A stretch of DNA of 64,000 nt. Source: Hydrococcus rivularis NIES-593 (GTDB taxonomy: Bacteria; Cyanobacteriota; Cyanobacteriia; Cyanobacteriales; Microcystaceae). This document shows, piece by piece, positions 25,803-35,451 of the stretch. Both the position numbers and the translations under genes were made by a program. The stretch covers positions 36,172-100,171 of the forward strand of contig NZ_MRCB01000018.1 in assembly GCF_001904635.1 (NCBI RefSeq), in the 5' to 3' direction. The first letter of the stretch is position 1. Every line of letters starts with the position of its first letter. The notes beneath the pieces are model-generated. The model saw only the letters and a list, made by a program, of their open reading frames with translations, ran no database searches and was not told the origin of the DNA.

Positions 25803-28637
25803 ATGGTAGCTTCAATCACCCCAGGTTCCATCGTTTCCTGTCGCCAACGCCAATGGGTCGTCCTGCCATCGACGAGTTCGGAAATCATCCGTTTACGCCC
25901 TCTCAGTGGAAATGAAGAGCAGATTTGTGGAATCTTCACTCCCTTAGAAGGAAGCGTCGAACCCGCTCATTTCCCACCTCCTGTTGCCGAAGCGATCTCC
26001 GACCATACTGCCGCTCATCTGCTAATAGAAGCCGCGCGGTTGAGTTTGCGGAGTGGGGCGGGGCCTTTTCGCTGTCTGGGGCGTTTGTCGGTTCGTCCTC
26101 GTCCCTATCAACTCGTGCCGCTGTTAATGGCACTGCGGTTAGAAACAGTACGATTGCTGGTTGCCGATGATGTGGGAATTGGCAAGACAATTGAAGCTGG
26201 ATTGATTGCCCGCGAGTTGTTAGACCGAGGCGAAGTCAAGCGACTGGCAGTTTTATGTCCTCCGCAACTGTGCGACCAGTGGCAGCGAGAACTCAAGCAG
26301 AAGTTTAACATCGATGCGGTCGTCATTCGCTCTGGCACGATCGCTAAACTGGAACGGGGCTTGCCATCGGTCAATAGCCATATCTTCAGCTATTATCCTC
26401 ACCTCATCGTCAGTCTCGACTATGCTAAATCAGATCGCCGCCGCGCTAGTTTTCTGACACACTGCCCCGACTTGGTAATTGTCGATGAGGTGCATACAGC
26501 GAGTTCGACGGGAGATCGCGCCACCCAACAGCAGCGCTATCAGTTAGTTAAAGAAATTGCCCAAAAAGGCGATCGCCATTTGGTGTTACTCACTGCTACG
26601 CCCCATAGCGGCATCGAGGCTTCTTTCACGTCTATTTTAGGGTTGCTCAAACCCGAATTTGAAGAGTTGGATTTGAATGCTTTAACGGAACCTCAACGTA
26701 TCGAATTGGCGCGTCACTTCGTTCAACGTCGTCGGGCTGATGTCAAAAATTGGTTGGGCAACGATACGCCTTTTCCGCAACGAGAATCATTGGAATCCCC
26801 TTACCAACTCTCTGCTGAGTATCGCGCCTTGTTCGAGCAGGTGTATGACTTGGCACGAGGATTAGTCAACACAGCCGATGCCAGTCTCAGCTATGCCCAA
26901 CGTCGAGGACGCTACTGGTCGGCACTGGCAATTATTCGGTGCGTGATGTCATCTCCCGCCGCCGCGATCGCAACTTTATCTCGTCTGAGTGGCAAAGGTG
27001 CAGGTGCAGATTCTTTAGCTGAGGAGTTGGACGAGGAATTAGCAGCGACTTACGTTTACGATCCTACCGAGCAAGAAACGGCGATCGATGTGTCTCCCAC
27101 TGTCGTTGTCGAACGAGGACAATACAGTTATGGAGAATCCCAAAAACGGAAGTTAAGAGAATTTGTCAAAGCTGCCGAGCAACTAAAAGGAAGTAAAGAT
27201 GCTAAATTACAACAGCTTATTGCTCTGGTTAAAGACTTACTCAAAGAAGGGTTAAACCCGATTGTTTGGTGTCGCTACATTGCCACTGCTAACTACGTCG
27301 CCCAATCGCTTAGAGATGAACTAGAGAAGAAGAAAGGCAGCAACGTCTGAGTCATTGCCATTACTGGAGAACTTTCGGAAGACGAACGAGAAATCCGCTT
27401 GGATGAATTAAAAGCCTCTCCCCAACGGGTAATGGTAGCGACGGATTGCTTGAGCGAAGGGGTGAACCTACAAGAGCATTTTACCGCAGCCATTCACTAC
27501 GATCTGCCTTGGAATCCAAATCGTCTAGAACAACGAGAGGGACGGATCGATCGCTACGGACAACCCTCGCCCACTGTCAAGTGTATCTTGCTCTACGGAC
27601 AAGATAACCCCGTCGATGGGGCAGTGTTGGAAGTCTTGATCCGCAAAGCCGTCACCATTCACCGCACGTTAGGAATTACCGTTCCCGTGCCGATGGATAG
27701 CGCCACCGTACAGGAAGCCGTCTTCAAGTCTTTATTTGAGAAAGTCCCCGCTACTCGTCAGCTAAGTCTGTTCGATTTGCTGCAAGATACTCAATCCCCC
27801 GTCGCTACTGTACATCAAAACTGGGACAGGGCAGTGGAGCGAGAGAAGCAAAACCGCACTCGCTTTGCCCAGCGATCGATTAAACCCGAAGAAGTCGAAC
27901 GGGAATTACTCGAATCCAACCGAATTTTAGGCAGCGAAGCAGATGTCGAGCAATTTGTCAAGCAAGCTTGCGATCGCTTGAATGCTTCCCTAGTCAAACA
28001 GAAAAACGGCTGGTATTTGCCTAATATTCCTCATTGCTTAATTCCCGTATTGGGCGACAAACCGCGTCTCATTACTTTTTCCCATCCCGCACCAGAAGGA
28101 GTTGAGCATGTAGGACGCAACCATCCGCTAGTAGAAGGATTGGCGCGGTATTTACTCGAAGACGCTTTAGAAAACCGACAATCTCCGACGGCGGCGCGAT
28201 GCGGGGTGACGGTCACCGATGCAGTGACCGTACCAACCTCAATTCTCTTGCTGCGCCTGCGGTACTTATTAGAAAGCAACAAGCATTCGACCTTACTGGC
28301 AGAGGAATGTTTGGTTGTAGGATTTACGGGTTCGCCTTCTCAACCTCAATGGTTATCTGACGAGGAGACTTTGGCACTCCTGCAACGAGTAGAACCTGGA
28401 GGCGATTTGCCCTTGCAGCGCAAGCGAACGGCGATCGAACGGATTTTGTCAAATCTACCCGTTTTGGAATCTCATTTAGAACAAATTGCCCAAACGCGAT
28501 CGCAATCTCTCTTACAATCCCATCGACGAGTAAGAGCAATTACCAATTCGCAATTCGCAATTAACAATTCGCAATTACGGGTTCAACCTCAATTGCCAAT
28601 GGATGTTTTGGGTGTTTATCTTTTTCAACCTTTATGA
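25803..28637 (+). pseudogene. SNF2/HepA-type helicase, DrmD-like, with one in-frame TGA
   Basis: A 945-codon frame interrupted only by TGA at 27348-27350 (codon 516); the sequence continues in the same frame to 28637. Before the stop: Walker A ADDVGIGKTIEAGL (about 121), DEVH box (about 226) and LLTATPH. After it: ATDCLSEGVNLQ and the motif VI sequence NRLEQREGRIDRYGQ (about 574). The two RecA-like lobes are thus split between two fragments. The architecture matches SNF2 helicases of class 1 DISARM (DrmD). CGA-to-TGA is the simplest cause. The C-terminus carries an in-frame AATTCGCAATT repeat (28543-28575). Confidence 0.83.
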
Positions 28638-28756
28638 AATCTCAATTGTGAGACAGCCAGAGAATAAATTCTCTGTCTCATGGCTTAAGTCCGTTTAAAC
28701 GGACTTCTATTTAGGTTCCAAGATATTCGGATTAATTACTTAAATTGCAGATCGTT

Positions 28757-31700
28757 ATGCTTTATATCGAAGGAAATTTAATTGCTGCCGATTTGACTGA
28801 GGATTTGTCTTCTGGTGATTTTAAAGGACAATCCCCAACAGACTTTGGTTTAAAGAAAACCGATAAGTTAGAAGACGAGATCGCCCGTGCCTGGGGCGAT
28901 GCCAAAGCATATTGGGCAGCTTTTAAGAGACGATTATCGCGACTCGAAGACGGCGATGCGGCTACTAGCCTGACAAGGGAATATTGGGCAGTGCCTTTGT
29001 TGGAACTGTTGGGCTACCATCCGGTTTACCAGGCAAAAGCTGAGATAGTAGACGGGCAAACTTACGCCATATCCTATCGTGCCTGTAGTAAATCCAACAA
29101 TTGCGAATTGCCCGCTGCCAATTGCGAATCGTTTCCGCCAGTCCATATTATCGGTTCTCGGTTGAAGTTAGAAGAACGTCCTCCATCGGGCAATCCGCGA
29201 CTATCCGCACACGCGCTGATGCAGGAATATCTCAACCGCACCGAACACCTCTGGGGCATTGTGACTAATGGTTTGCGCTGGCGGTTGCTGCGAGATTCTT
29301 CCCTGATGACGCGCTTGACTTATATAGAGTTCGATCTGGAACAGATTCTTGAAGGAGAAAATTTTGCTGAATTTTGCTTATTCTACCGCCTATTCCACCG
29401 TTCTCGCCTGCCAGAAGGAGTAGATGATGCCGACAAGTGCTTATTGGAATTCTATCATCAAGAAGCCATTCAGCACGGGGGACGGGTACGCGATCGCCTG
29501 CGCGATGGAGTCGAGAAAGCCTTAATTTTGTTGGGAACGGGATTTCTCCAGCATCCAAGCAATCAATCATTACGAGAGCAATTCGCAATTGAAGAAGGGA
29601 AACAATTAACGGCGGCGGATTTTTATCGTCAGTTACTTCTGCTCATCTATCGCCTCTTATTCCTGATGGTGGCAGAGTCGCGTCAGATTTTATTAATCGG
29701 AGATGACGAAGAGAAGGCGCGGATTTACACCGAATATTACAGCATCGAACGACTGAGAAATTTAGCCGAACGCCCCAGCTATCGACGAGAGGGATTTCAG
29801 GATATCTGGCAGGGGTTGCGGGTGACTTTTAGCTTGTTTGACGAGAATTGGCGCGGGGAATTGTTGGGGCTATCTCCGTTAAATGGAGATTTATTCGGTT
29901 CTAAAGTACTGCAAACGTTAGATGGTTATGCAATCGATAACTACGATCTGCTGCGTGCCATTCGGGAACTATCTTTATACGAACAAAAGGGACAGTTACG
30001 CCGCGTCAATTACGGTGCGTTGGATGTAGAAGAGTTGGGCAGCGTTTATGAGAGTCTGCTAGAATTCCATCCTCAAATCGTGCGGCACGAGGGGATTTAT
30101 GAATTTAAGTTAGTTGCAGGAAGCGATCGCAAGACGACGGGTTCTTATTATACACCGCCAGAGTTGGTCGCGCAGTTGATTAAATCGGCGTTAGAACCCG
30201 TCATTGAGGAGAAGCTGAAGAGTGTTCGGAATGCCCTCACCCCTAACCCCTCTCCCACAGGGAGAGGGGAACTGACTGGAAGAGAGGAACTAACCGGAAG
30301 AGGGGAACTGACTACTGGAAGAGAGGAATTAGAGGATGAGCAAGTTAAGTGGGAAGTTTCTCAATCCTTGCAGAAAAAGATGCAGGAAATTGCCCAGCAG
30401 TTTCGCAAGAAACCGACTAAAAGCGAAGCAATCTTGTGGGAAGCTTTGCGGAACAGAAAGTTAGATAACCGAAAGTTTCGACGGCAGCATCCTATTGGTA
30501 CTTTTATTGTTGACTTTTTCTGCCATGCAGAACGCTTAATCGTCGAAGTTGATGGAGGAGTACACGAGTCGCAAAAAGAGTTAGATCGTCAGCGTCAAGA
30601 ACTTCTTGAATCTTTAGACTTACGTTTTGTAAGAGTCAGCAGCGAACAAGTAGAAACCGATCTCGCGACTGTACTATCTACCATCCGCAATACCTTTTCA
30701 CACCCCTCGCCCTCTGGGAGAGGGGAAGGGGGTGAGGGCGCAATCAGACAAGCACAAGAAGCCGCCCTCTTATCCCTCAAAATCTGCGATCCCGCTTGCG
30801 GTTCGGGACATTTCCTTTTAGCCGCAGCAAGACGCATTGGCAAGGAATTAGCCCGCATTCGGACTGGAGAGGCGCAACCTGCCCCAGAACCTCTACGTCA
30901 GGCGATTCGAGATGTCATTCAACACTGCATCTATGGAGTCGATTTTAATCCCTTGGCGGTGGATCTGTGCAAGGTGGCGTTGTGGATTGAGGGATTCTGT
31001 AAGGGATTGCCCCTGAGTTTCCTCGACCACCGAATCAAATGCGGTAACTCCCTCGTTGGCGTGTTGGATATTTCCTGTCTCGATGAAGGAATACCAGATA
31101 CGGCATTTAACCCAGTGACGGGAGATGAAAAAGCTTTGGCATCGCAGATCAAGAAGCGCAATAAGAAAGAGAGGGAAAATCTCAACCAATTATCGCTGTT
31201 TGAAAATGTAGATCGCACTAACTATGCACAGCAGTGGCAAGAGTTAGAAAACTTGGAAGAAACGACACCCATAGAAGTGAAACGCAAAGAGGCGAAATAC
31301 AGAGAGAATCGGCAAAATACGAAATGGTGGCGCGATTATTCGGCTTGTAATTTGTGGACGGCTGCATTTTTTATGCCGTTAACCGAACAGAAATTACAGT
31401 TGTTACCGACAACGGAAGCATTGAATCAACTTTTACGAGGTAGTTCGTCAACACAAAAAATTGTCGATGCGGCGAATAAGTTAGCGGAAGAAAAGCGCTT
31501 TTTCCATTGGTGTTTGGAGTTTCCCGAAGTGTTTTGCCCTCACCCCGTCCTATCGGACACCCCTCTCCCCGTGGGAGAGGGGAAAGGGGAGAGGGGTTTT
31601 GACTGTGTTTTAGGTAATCCGCCTTGGGAGAGGATTAAGTTACAGGAAAAAGAGTTTTTTGCCTCCAGAGATGCTGAAATAGCTAATGCAGCCAATAAAG

Positions 31701-33196
31701 CAGCAAGAGAGAAATTAATTAAACAGTTATCGCACAAGAATCCTGAGTTATTACAAGCATTTGAAGAAACAAAACACGATGCTGATGCACAGAGTAAGTT
31801 TATTCGCGAGTCGGCGAGATTTCCTTTAACTGCGGTGGGAGATATTAATACTTATGCAGTGTTTGCGGAGACGACGAGAAAGATTATTTCATCTCATGGA
31901 AGAGTAGGAATTATTGTACCTACAGGGATTGCGACAGATGATACTTGCAAGAAATTTTTTGGCGATCTCACTCAAAAGCAAAACTTGGCTAGTTTATATG
32001 ATTTTGAGAATCGAGAAGCAATATTTGCTGCTGTAGCTCGTAGCTATAAATTCTCTTTACTGGCAATGAGTAATAAACCCATTCAACAAGCTAACTTTTC
32101 TTTCTTTCTCACGCAACCCAAACAAATCGATAATGCAGCGCGAGTTGTCCAATTAGCGCCTCAAGACATAGCTTTAATGAATCCCAATACCTTAACTTGT
32201 CCCGTTTTTCGCACTCGTGCAGATGCAGAATTAACCAAGAAAATCTATCAGCGCGTACCTGTTTTAGAAAACGAGAAAACAGGTAAGAATCCTTGGGGTA
32301 TTTCATTTATGCGGATGTTTGATATGGCAAATGATAGTGGGTTGTTTGTTTCCTCACCCCCTTCCCCTCTCCCAATGGGAGAGGGGTGTCCGACAGGACG
32401 GGGTGAGGGTCTAGTTCCCTTGTATGAGGCGAAGCTATTTCATCAGTTTGACCATCGTTGGGCAACTTATACAAATAACGGCGATACTCGCGATGTGATG
32501 GATGAAGAGAAAAACGATCCAAATTATCAAGTTCAACCTCGTTATTGGGTGAGTCGTACTGAAGTAGAAAATAAGTTAGCTGGCAAGTGGAATAAAAAGT
32601 GGTTGCTTGGATGGAGAGATATTTGTCGCTCAACTAATGTACGTACAGCTATTTTTAGTTTATTGCCTAGAGTGGCTGTTGGAAATAAAGCACCAATATT
32701 TTTCATAGATAAAAAGTATTATTCTCTTACATCATGCTTACTTGCTAATCTTAATAATTTAATTTTTGACTTTGTAGCAAGACAAAAAATTGGTGGAACT
32801 AACATGAGTTGTTTCATCGTCAAACAACTCCCCGTCATTCCCCCAGAAGCCTACACAAAAGAAGACATTGAATATATCAGCAGTCGAGTCCTCGAACTGG
32901 TTTACACTTCATGGGATATGCAACCATTCGCCTTAGATATGGGATACGAGGGAGAACCTTTTAAATGGGACGAAAACCGCCGCGCTATTCTCCGCGCCGA
33001 ACTCGATGCAAAATACGCTAAACTTTACGGACTCACTCGCGATGAGTTGCGATATATTCTCGATCCTGCGGATGTTTATGGCGAAGATTTCAAGAGCGAA
33101 ACTTTTCGGGTTTTGAAGAATAATGAGATGAAGAAATATGGGGAATATCGGACGCAAAGATTAGTCTTGGCGGCATGGGATATGATGGGAAAGTAA
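28757..33196 (+). CDS. Large adenine-specific DNA methyltransferase (Eco57I/DrmMI-like) with nested DUF559 domain
   Basis: 1479 residues from ATG 28757 (a TTG 12 bases upstream is in frame). The N-terminal part has RLSAHALMQEYLNRTEHLW, then SYYTPPELV (about 463). Motif I is CDPACGSGHFLL (about 676), motif IV is NPPW (about 953), and a TaqI-C-like target-recognition part follows. It methylates adenine in DNA, and in DISARM the equivalent protein marks self DNA. Residues about 490-670 are an insertion containing a DUF559 endonuclease domain between GC-rich repeats. Further in-frame repeats lie before motif IV and in the C-terminal third. The ORF stays open throughout. Confidence 0.88.
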   Translation: MLYIEGNLIAADLTEDLSSGDFKGQSPTDFGLKKTDKLEDEIARAWGDAKAYWAAFKRRLSRLEDGDAATSLTREYWAVPLLELLGYHPVYQAKAEIVDGQTYAISYRACSKSNNCELPAANCESFPPVHIIGSRLKLEERPPSGNPRLSAHALMQEYLNRTEHLWGIVTNGLRWRLLRDSSLMTRLTYIEFDLEQILEGENFAEFCLFYRLFHRSRLPEGVDDADKCLLEFYHQEAIQHGGRVRDRLRDGVEKALILLGTGFLQHPSNQSLREQFAIEEGKQLTAADFYRQLLLLIYRLLFLMVAESRQILLIGDDEEKARIYTEYYSIERLRNLAERPSYRREGFQDIWQGLRVTFSLFDENWRGELLGLSPLNGDLFGSKVLQTLDGYAIDNYDLLRAIRELSLYEQKGQLRRVNYGALDVEELGSVYESLLEFHPQIVRHEGIYEFKLVAGSDRKTTGSYYTPPELVAQLIKSALEPVIEEKLKSVRNALTPNPSPTGRGELTGREELTGRGELTTGREELEDEQVKWEVSQSLQKKMQEIAQQFRKKPTKSEAILWEALRNRKLDNRKFRRQHPIGTFIVDFFCHAERLIVEVDGGVHESQKELDRQRQELLESLDLRFVRVSSEQVETDLATVLSTIRNTFSHPSPSGRGEGGEGAIRQAQEAALLSLKICDPACGSGHFLLAAARRIGKELARIRTGEAQPAPEPLRQAIRDVIQHCIYGVDFNPLAVDLCKVALWIEGFCKGLPLSFLDHRIKCGNSLVGVLDISCLDEGIPDTAFNPVTGDEKALASQIKKRNKKERENLNQLSLFENVDRTNYAQQWQELENLEETTPIEVKRKEAKYRENRQNTKWWRDYSACNLWTAAFFMPLTEQKLQLLPTTEALNQLLRGSSSTQKIVDAANKLAEEKRFFHWCLEFPEVFCPHPVLSDTPLPVGEGKGERGFDCVLGNPPWERIKLQEKEFFASRDAEIANAANKAAREKLIKQLSHKNPELLQAFEETKHDADAQSKFIRESARFPLTAVGDINTYAVFAETTRKIISSHGRVGIIVPTGIATDDTCKKFFGDLTQKQNLASLYDFENREAIFAAVARSYKFSLLAMSNKPIQQANFSFFLTQPKQIDNAARVVQLAPQDIALMNPNTLTCPVFRTRADAELTKKIYQRVPVLENEKTGKNPWGISFMRMFDMANDSGLFVSSPPSPLPMGEGCPTGRGEGLVPLYEAKLFHQFDHRWATYTNNGDTRDVMDEEKNDPNYQVQPRYWVSRTEVENKLAGKWNKKWLLGWRDICRSTNVRTAIFSLLPRVAVGNKAPIFFIDKKYYSLTSCLLANLNNLIFDFVARQKIGGTNMSCFIVKQLPVIPPEAYTKEDIEYISSRVLELVYTSWDMQPFALDMGYEGEPFKWDENRRAILRAELDAKYAKLYGLTRDELRYILDPADVYGEDFKSETFRVLKNNEMKKYGEYRTQRLVLAAWDMMGK
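30225..30768 (+). mobile_element. Repeat-flanked DUF559 endonuclease module inside the methyltransferase gene
   Basis: The segment starts with a palindromic CCCTCTCCCACAGGGAGAGG unit, continues with tandem 18-base units (encoding GRGELT/GREELT), then a DUF559 domain (30375-30710: QQFRKKPTKSEAILWEALRN, KFRRQHPIGTFIVDFFC, EVDGGVHE), and ends with another CCCTCTGGGAGAGG palindrome. DUF559 proteins are Vsr-like PD-(D/E)xK folds, and the P-I-G...V-D-F...V-E-V-D-G core is complete. It separates the SYYTPPELV motif from methylase motif I. Confidence 0.7.
31543..31606 (+). repeat. In-frame GC-rich palindromic repeat before methylase motif IV
   Basis: It contains CCTCACCCCGTCCTATCGGA followed by a CCCCTCTCCC / GGGAGAGGGG palindrome. 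Translated in frame it adds about 22 residues (PHPVLSDTPLPVGEGKGERG) just before FDCVLGNPPW. Its near-identical inverted copy is at 32356-32413. Confidence 0.8.
32356..32413 (-). repeat. Inverted copy of the 31543 repeat, also in frame
   Basis: The reverse complement starts CCTCACCCCGTCCTGTCGGA and matches 31543-31606 closely. In the gene it reads SPPSPLPMGEGCPTGRGEG between NDSGLF and LVPLYEAKLF. Two opposed copies 0.8 kb apart could recombine or form a large hairpin. Confidence 0.8.
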
Positions 33197-33805
33197 ATAT
33201 CGAAGTTACTATATAGCAATCCCATTTGATTGGCGAGTTGCCCTCACCCCAACCCTCTCCCACAGGAGAGGGAGTTAAGAGAGAGGGGAGGCAGAAATAT
33301 TACAACTGATTTAGGATTGCTGTATATAAAGTAGCGATCGCTTTAACCGATAAGCCTTCAGAAAAAGTGCCGAGTGAGAAGATTAATCACATAAACCTGG
33401 TTGACTGACCAATCTTTGTCCCCTCATCCCTAAATCCCTTCTCCCACAAGGGGCGAAGGGACTTCAGACAAAAGTCTTAAGTTGAGAGCCACTCTCCCGC
33501 TCTGGGAGAGGGGTTGGGGTGAGGGCGATTTGAGTTTTGTCACTCAACCAGGGGAATGATGTTACAGTATGTTTTATTTCTTCTCAAAATGTCGCTAACT
33601 TAAGCGCAGAAGAATTTGCGATCGCATCCACCAACTCAGAATTTGCAGCAACGGGATTGAAAACCGATTCTAAAGTCAGAGTATCGAGATTTAATAATAT
33701 TTCAAAACGGGATAAAAACTTATCTGCCTAGACTAATTTTCAGGTAAAAACAATCATTTAAATGACTTATTTCAATAGTATTAGCAATTATCAAAATCAC
33801 AAAAT
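33197..33805. other. Repeat-rich gap with a possible PemK/MazF remnant
   Basis: Three GC-rich palindromic repeats occur at about 33240-33290, 33420-33460 and 33489-33530 (CCCTCTCCC / GGGAGAGG type). A frame near 33576-33731 ends TGLKTDSKVRVSRFNNISKR, reminiscent of the central part of PemK/MazF toxins (GLKKPSVVRL type). Nothing upstream matches, so at most a fragment remains. The neighbouring genes converge on this gap. Confidence 0.35.
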
Positions 33806-34303
33806 TTAACGATTGCGATTATTAAGTTCATTCTGATAACGAGCTAAAAGTGAATTAAAAAGACTAGACGAAGCTCGAAAATTAGTTTGTTTGAGACGTT
33901 CAAGAGACTCTGCCAGATCTATTAAATCTCTGATAGCAGCTTGATAAAAAACACCAAGTAAACCAATTACCTTTAAGCCTCTATCGATGGCTATTCTTCG
34001 GGCTTCTTGCTCGTCCAAAATAATCAAATTAGCTTTTAATCTCTCTGCCAAGAAAATAGCATTGCGTTCGCCGAGATCCAAGGTCAAAAGCGAATCATCT
34101 TCGACTAGATCTACTGCTTGAATTATTAGCCAAGGGGGAGGATTTGCTATCCATTCTTGCAATATAAGTGGTGAACCTGATGCAGCAAGTTCCGAGCAAA
34201 CTGCTTGAGGAATAATTACTTGACCGTACAATTGAGGTAGCACATTGATGGCATCAATTAGCACTAGGTAACAAATAGGGGATGTGTTAGAAACAACAAT
34301 CAA
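33806..34303 (-). CDS. DUF3368 PIN-like toxin
   Basis: 165 residues. VVSNTSPICYLVLID supplies the first acidic-type strand of PIN domains (here with N rather than D at the usual position), LGERNAIFLAERL the central E, and LIILDEQEARRIA the distal acidic residues. DUF3368 proteins are predicted PIN RNases paired with UPF0175 antitoxins. It overlaps its antitoxin by 4 bp and is transcribed against the island. Confidence 0.85.
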   Translation of the reverse strand: MIVVSNTSPICYLVLIDAINVLPQLYGQVIIPQAVCSELAASGSPLILQEWIANPPPWLIIQAVDLVEDDSLLTLDLGERNAIFLAERLKANLIILDEQEARRIAIDRGLKVIGLLGVFYQAAIRDLIDLAESLERLKQTNFRASSSLFNSLLARYQNELNNRNR

Positions 34304-34566
34304 TTGGACGTTAACTCGTTAATAACTTGAATATCTTGTTCTAAATCGGTTTCATCATAGTGTAAATTGGCTCCTCTTTCCTTGAGAAATTGCTCAACTT
34401 CATAAAAAGAAGATAAATTTAGCATTTGTCTTACCTGTCCCCGCGTCATCACCCCTCGACGATAACCTTCGACAGCTAATGCCTCTAGCGTTCGTTGCGA
34501 TAAATTCCCCCACTTCAGTTCGAGAAGATCGGCTAATTCTTCTGGAATGTCAATTGTGATTTGCAT
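34300..34566 (-). CDS. UPF0175 family antitoxin
   Basis: 88 residues. ITIDIPEELADLLE starts a helical DNA-binding protein; ALAVEGYRRGVMTRGQVRQML is the UPF0175 signature helix-turn-helix. It precedes and overlaps the DUF3368 toxin, the normal order for this TA type. Autoregulation of the pair is likely. Confidence 0.88.
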   Translation of the reverse strand: MQITIDIPEELADLLELKWGNLSQRTLEALAVEGYRRGVMTRGQVRQMLNLSSFYEVEQFLKERGANLHYDETDLEQDIQVINELTSN

Positions 34567-34918
34567 CGTTTATCAGTTCCGTTCTACTTTCTGCTATCTA
34601 TTTTAGAATCGCGATCGCTCTCATTGAGTCGTATGAAAACGAATTTAAATATGAGGCAGCGCTTGAAATCGCTGACTTTTCGTTAGAATATCAAAATCAG
34701 TCAACTATTTGACCAAACAATTGTCATTCGCAATTCGCTCGTTCTCCTCGCTGCGCTACGTGCGGGCGAGTTGGCAATTAAAATTCGCGAACATCTAATT
34801 AGATAATTGTTAATTAATGGGTTTCAAGTCCCCACTGATTGTGTAATTGCGAATTGCGAACTGGTAATTGCGAATTGGTTTGACTCACTCGACTTGCTAA
34901 TCGAGGGTAGAAAAAAAT
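34567..34918. repeat. Intergenic cluster of AATTGCGAATT-type and GCGGGCGAGTT repeats
   Basis: AATTCGC/GCGAATT units occur at 34725-34795 and 34840-34880. A palindromic unit containing CGCTGCGCTACGTGCGGGCG lies at 34750-34770; a related unit occurs in frame in the 1799-aa helicase (38569-38655). No gene was found here. Confidence 0.6.
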
Positions 34919-35274
34919 ATGACAGCAATAACTTTATATTTTCCACCTACAGCTCGACTTAGCGACGAACAATTTGGATCCCACTAACAAAATGGAATAA
35001 CCTAACTCCACAAGAGCAGGAAAAATTTTTGCCCTTCTGTCCCGATTTTGTTATTCAATTGCGTTCTCCCAACGATGCCCTAAAAACGCTACAGGAAAAG
35101 ATGGTTGAATATATCGATAACGGCACTCGTTTGGGATGGTTGATTAATCCGCAAGACAGACAAGTAGAAATCTACCGTGCCGGACAAGATAAAGAGATTT
35201 TAGACAATCCCGCTACCCTATCGAGGGAAAATGTCCTGCCCGGTTTTGTCCTAAATTTGCAAGCCATCTGGTAG
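34919..35274 (+). pseudogene. Uma2 family endonuclease (DUF820), internally deleted
   Basis: The N-terminus (MTAITLYFPPTARLSDEQF) runs into a stop after about 20 codons. In another frame the C-terminal part then follows: PDFVIQLRSPNDALKTLQEK, NGTRLGWLINPQDRQVEIYR, and VLPGFVLNL. Roughly 80 residues between them are missing, including the first catalytic Asp/Glu region. Uma2 proteins are restriction-endonuclease-like and very common in cyanobacteria; this copy is dead. Confidence 0.82.
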
Positions 35275-35389
35275 TTTTTCAAATCTCTTGGGAACACTAA
35301 AACTACATTAGCGTTTGAGTTTTCCCTATCATGACCAGAACAATCTTTAATTCGCCACTCCTACTCCCTTCGCTCCGTACAGGACGGTT

Positions 35390-35431
35390 GTGAATTGCGA
35401 ATTGTGAATTGCGAATTGTGAATTGCGAATT
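35390..35431 (+). repeat. Three perfect 14-bp tandem repeats (GTGAATTGCGAATT)
   Basis: Units at 35390-35403, 35404-35417 and 35418-35431 are identical. They end about 10 bp before the GGAG that serves the RelE-UvrD gene. They belong to the AATTGCGAATT repeat family found within and between genes of the island. Confidence 0.85.
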
Positions 35432-35451
35432 GCAAATTGGAGCGAAGCGAC

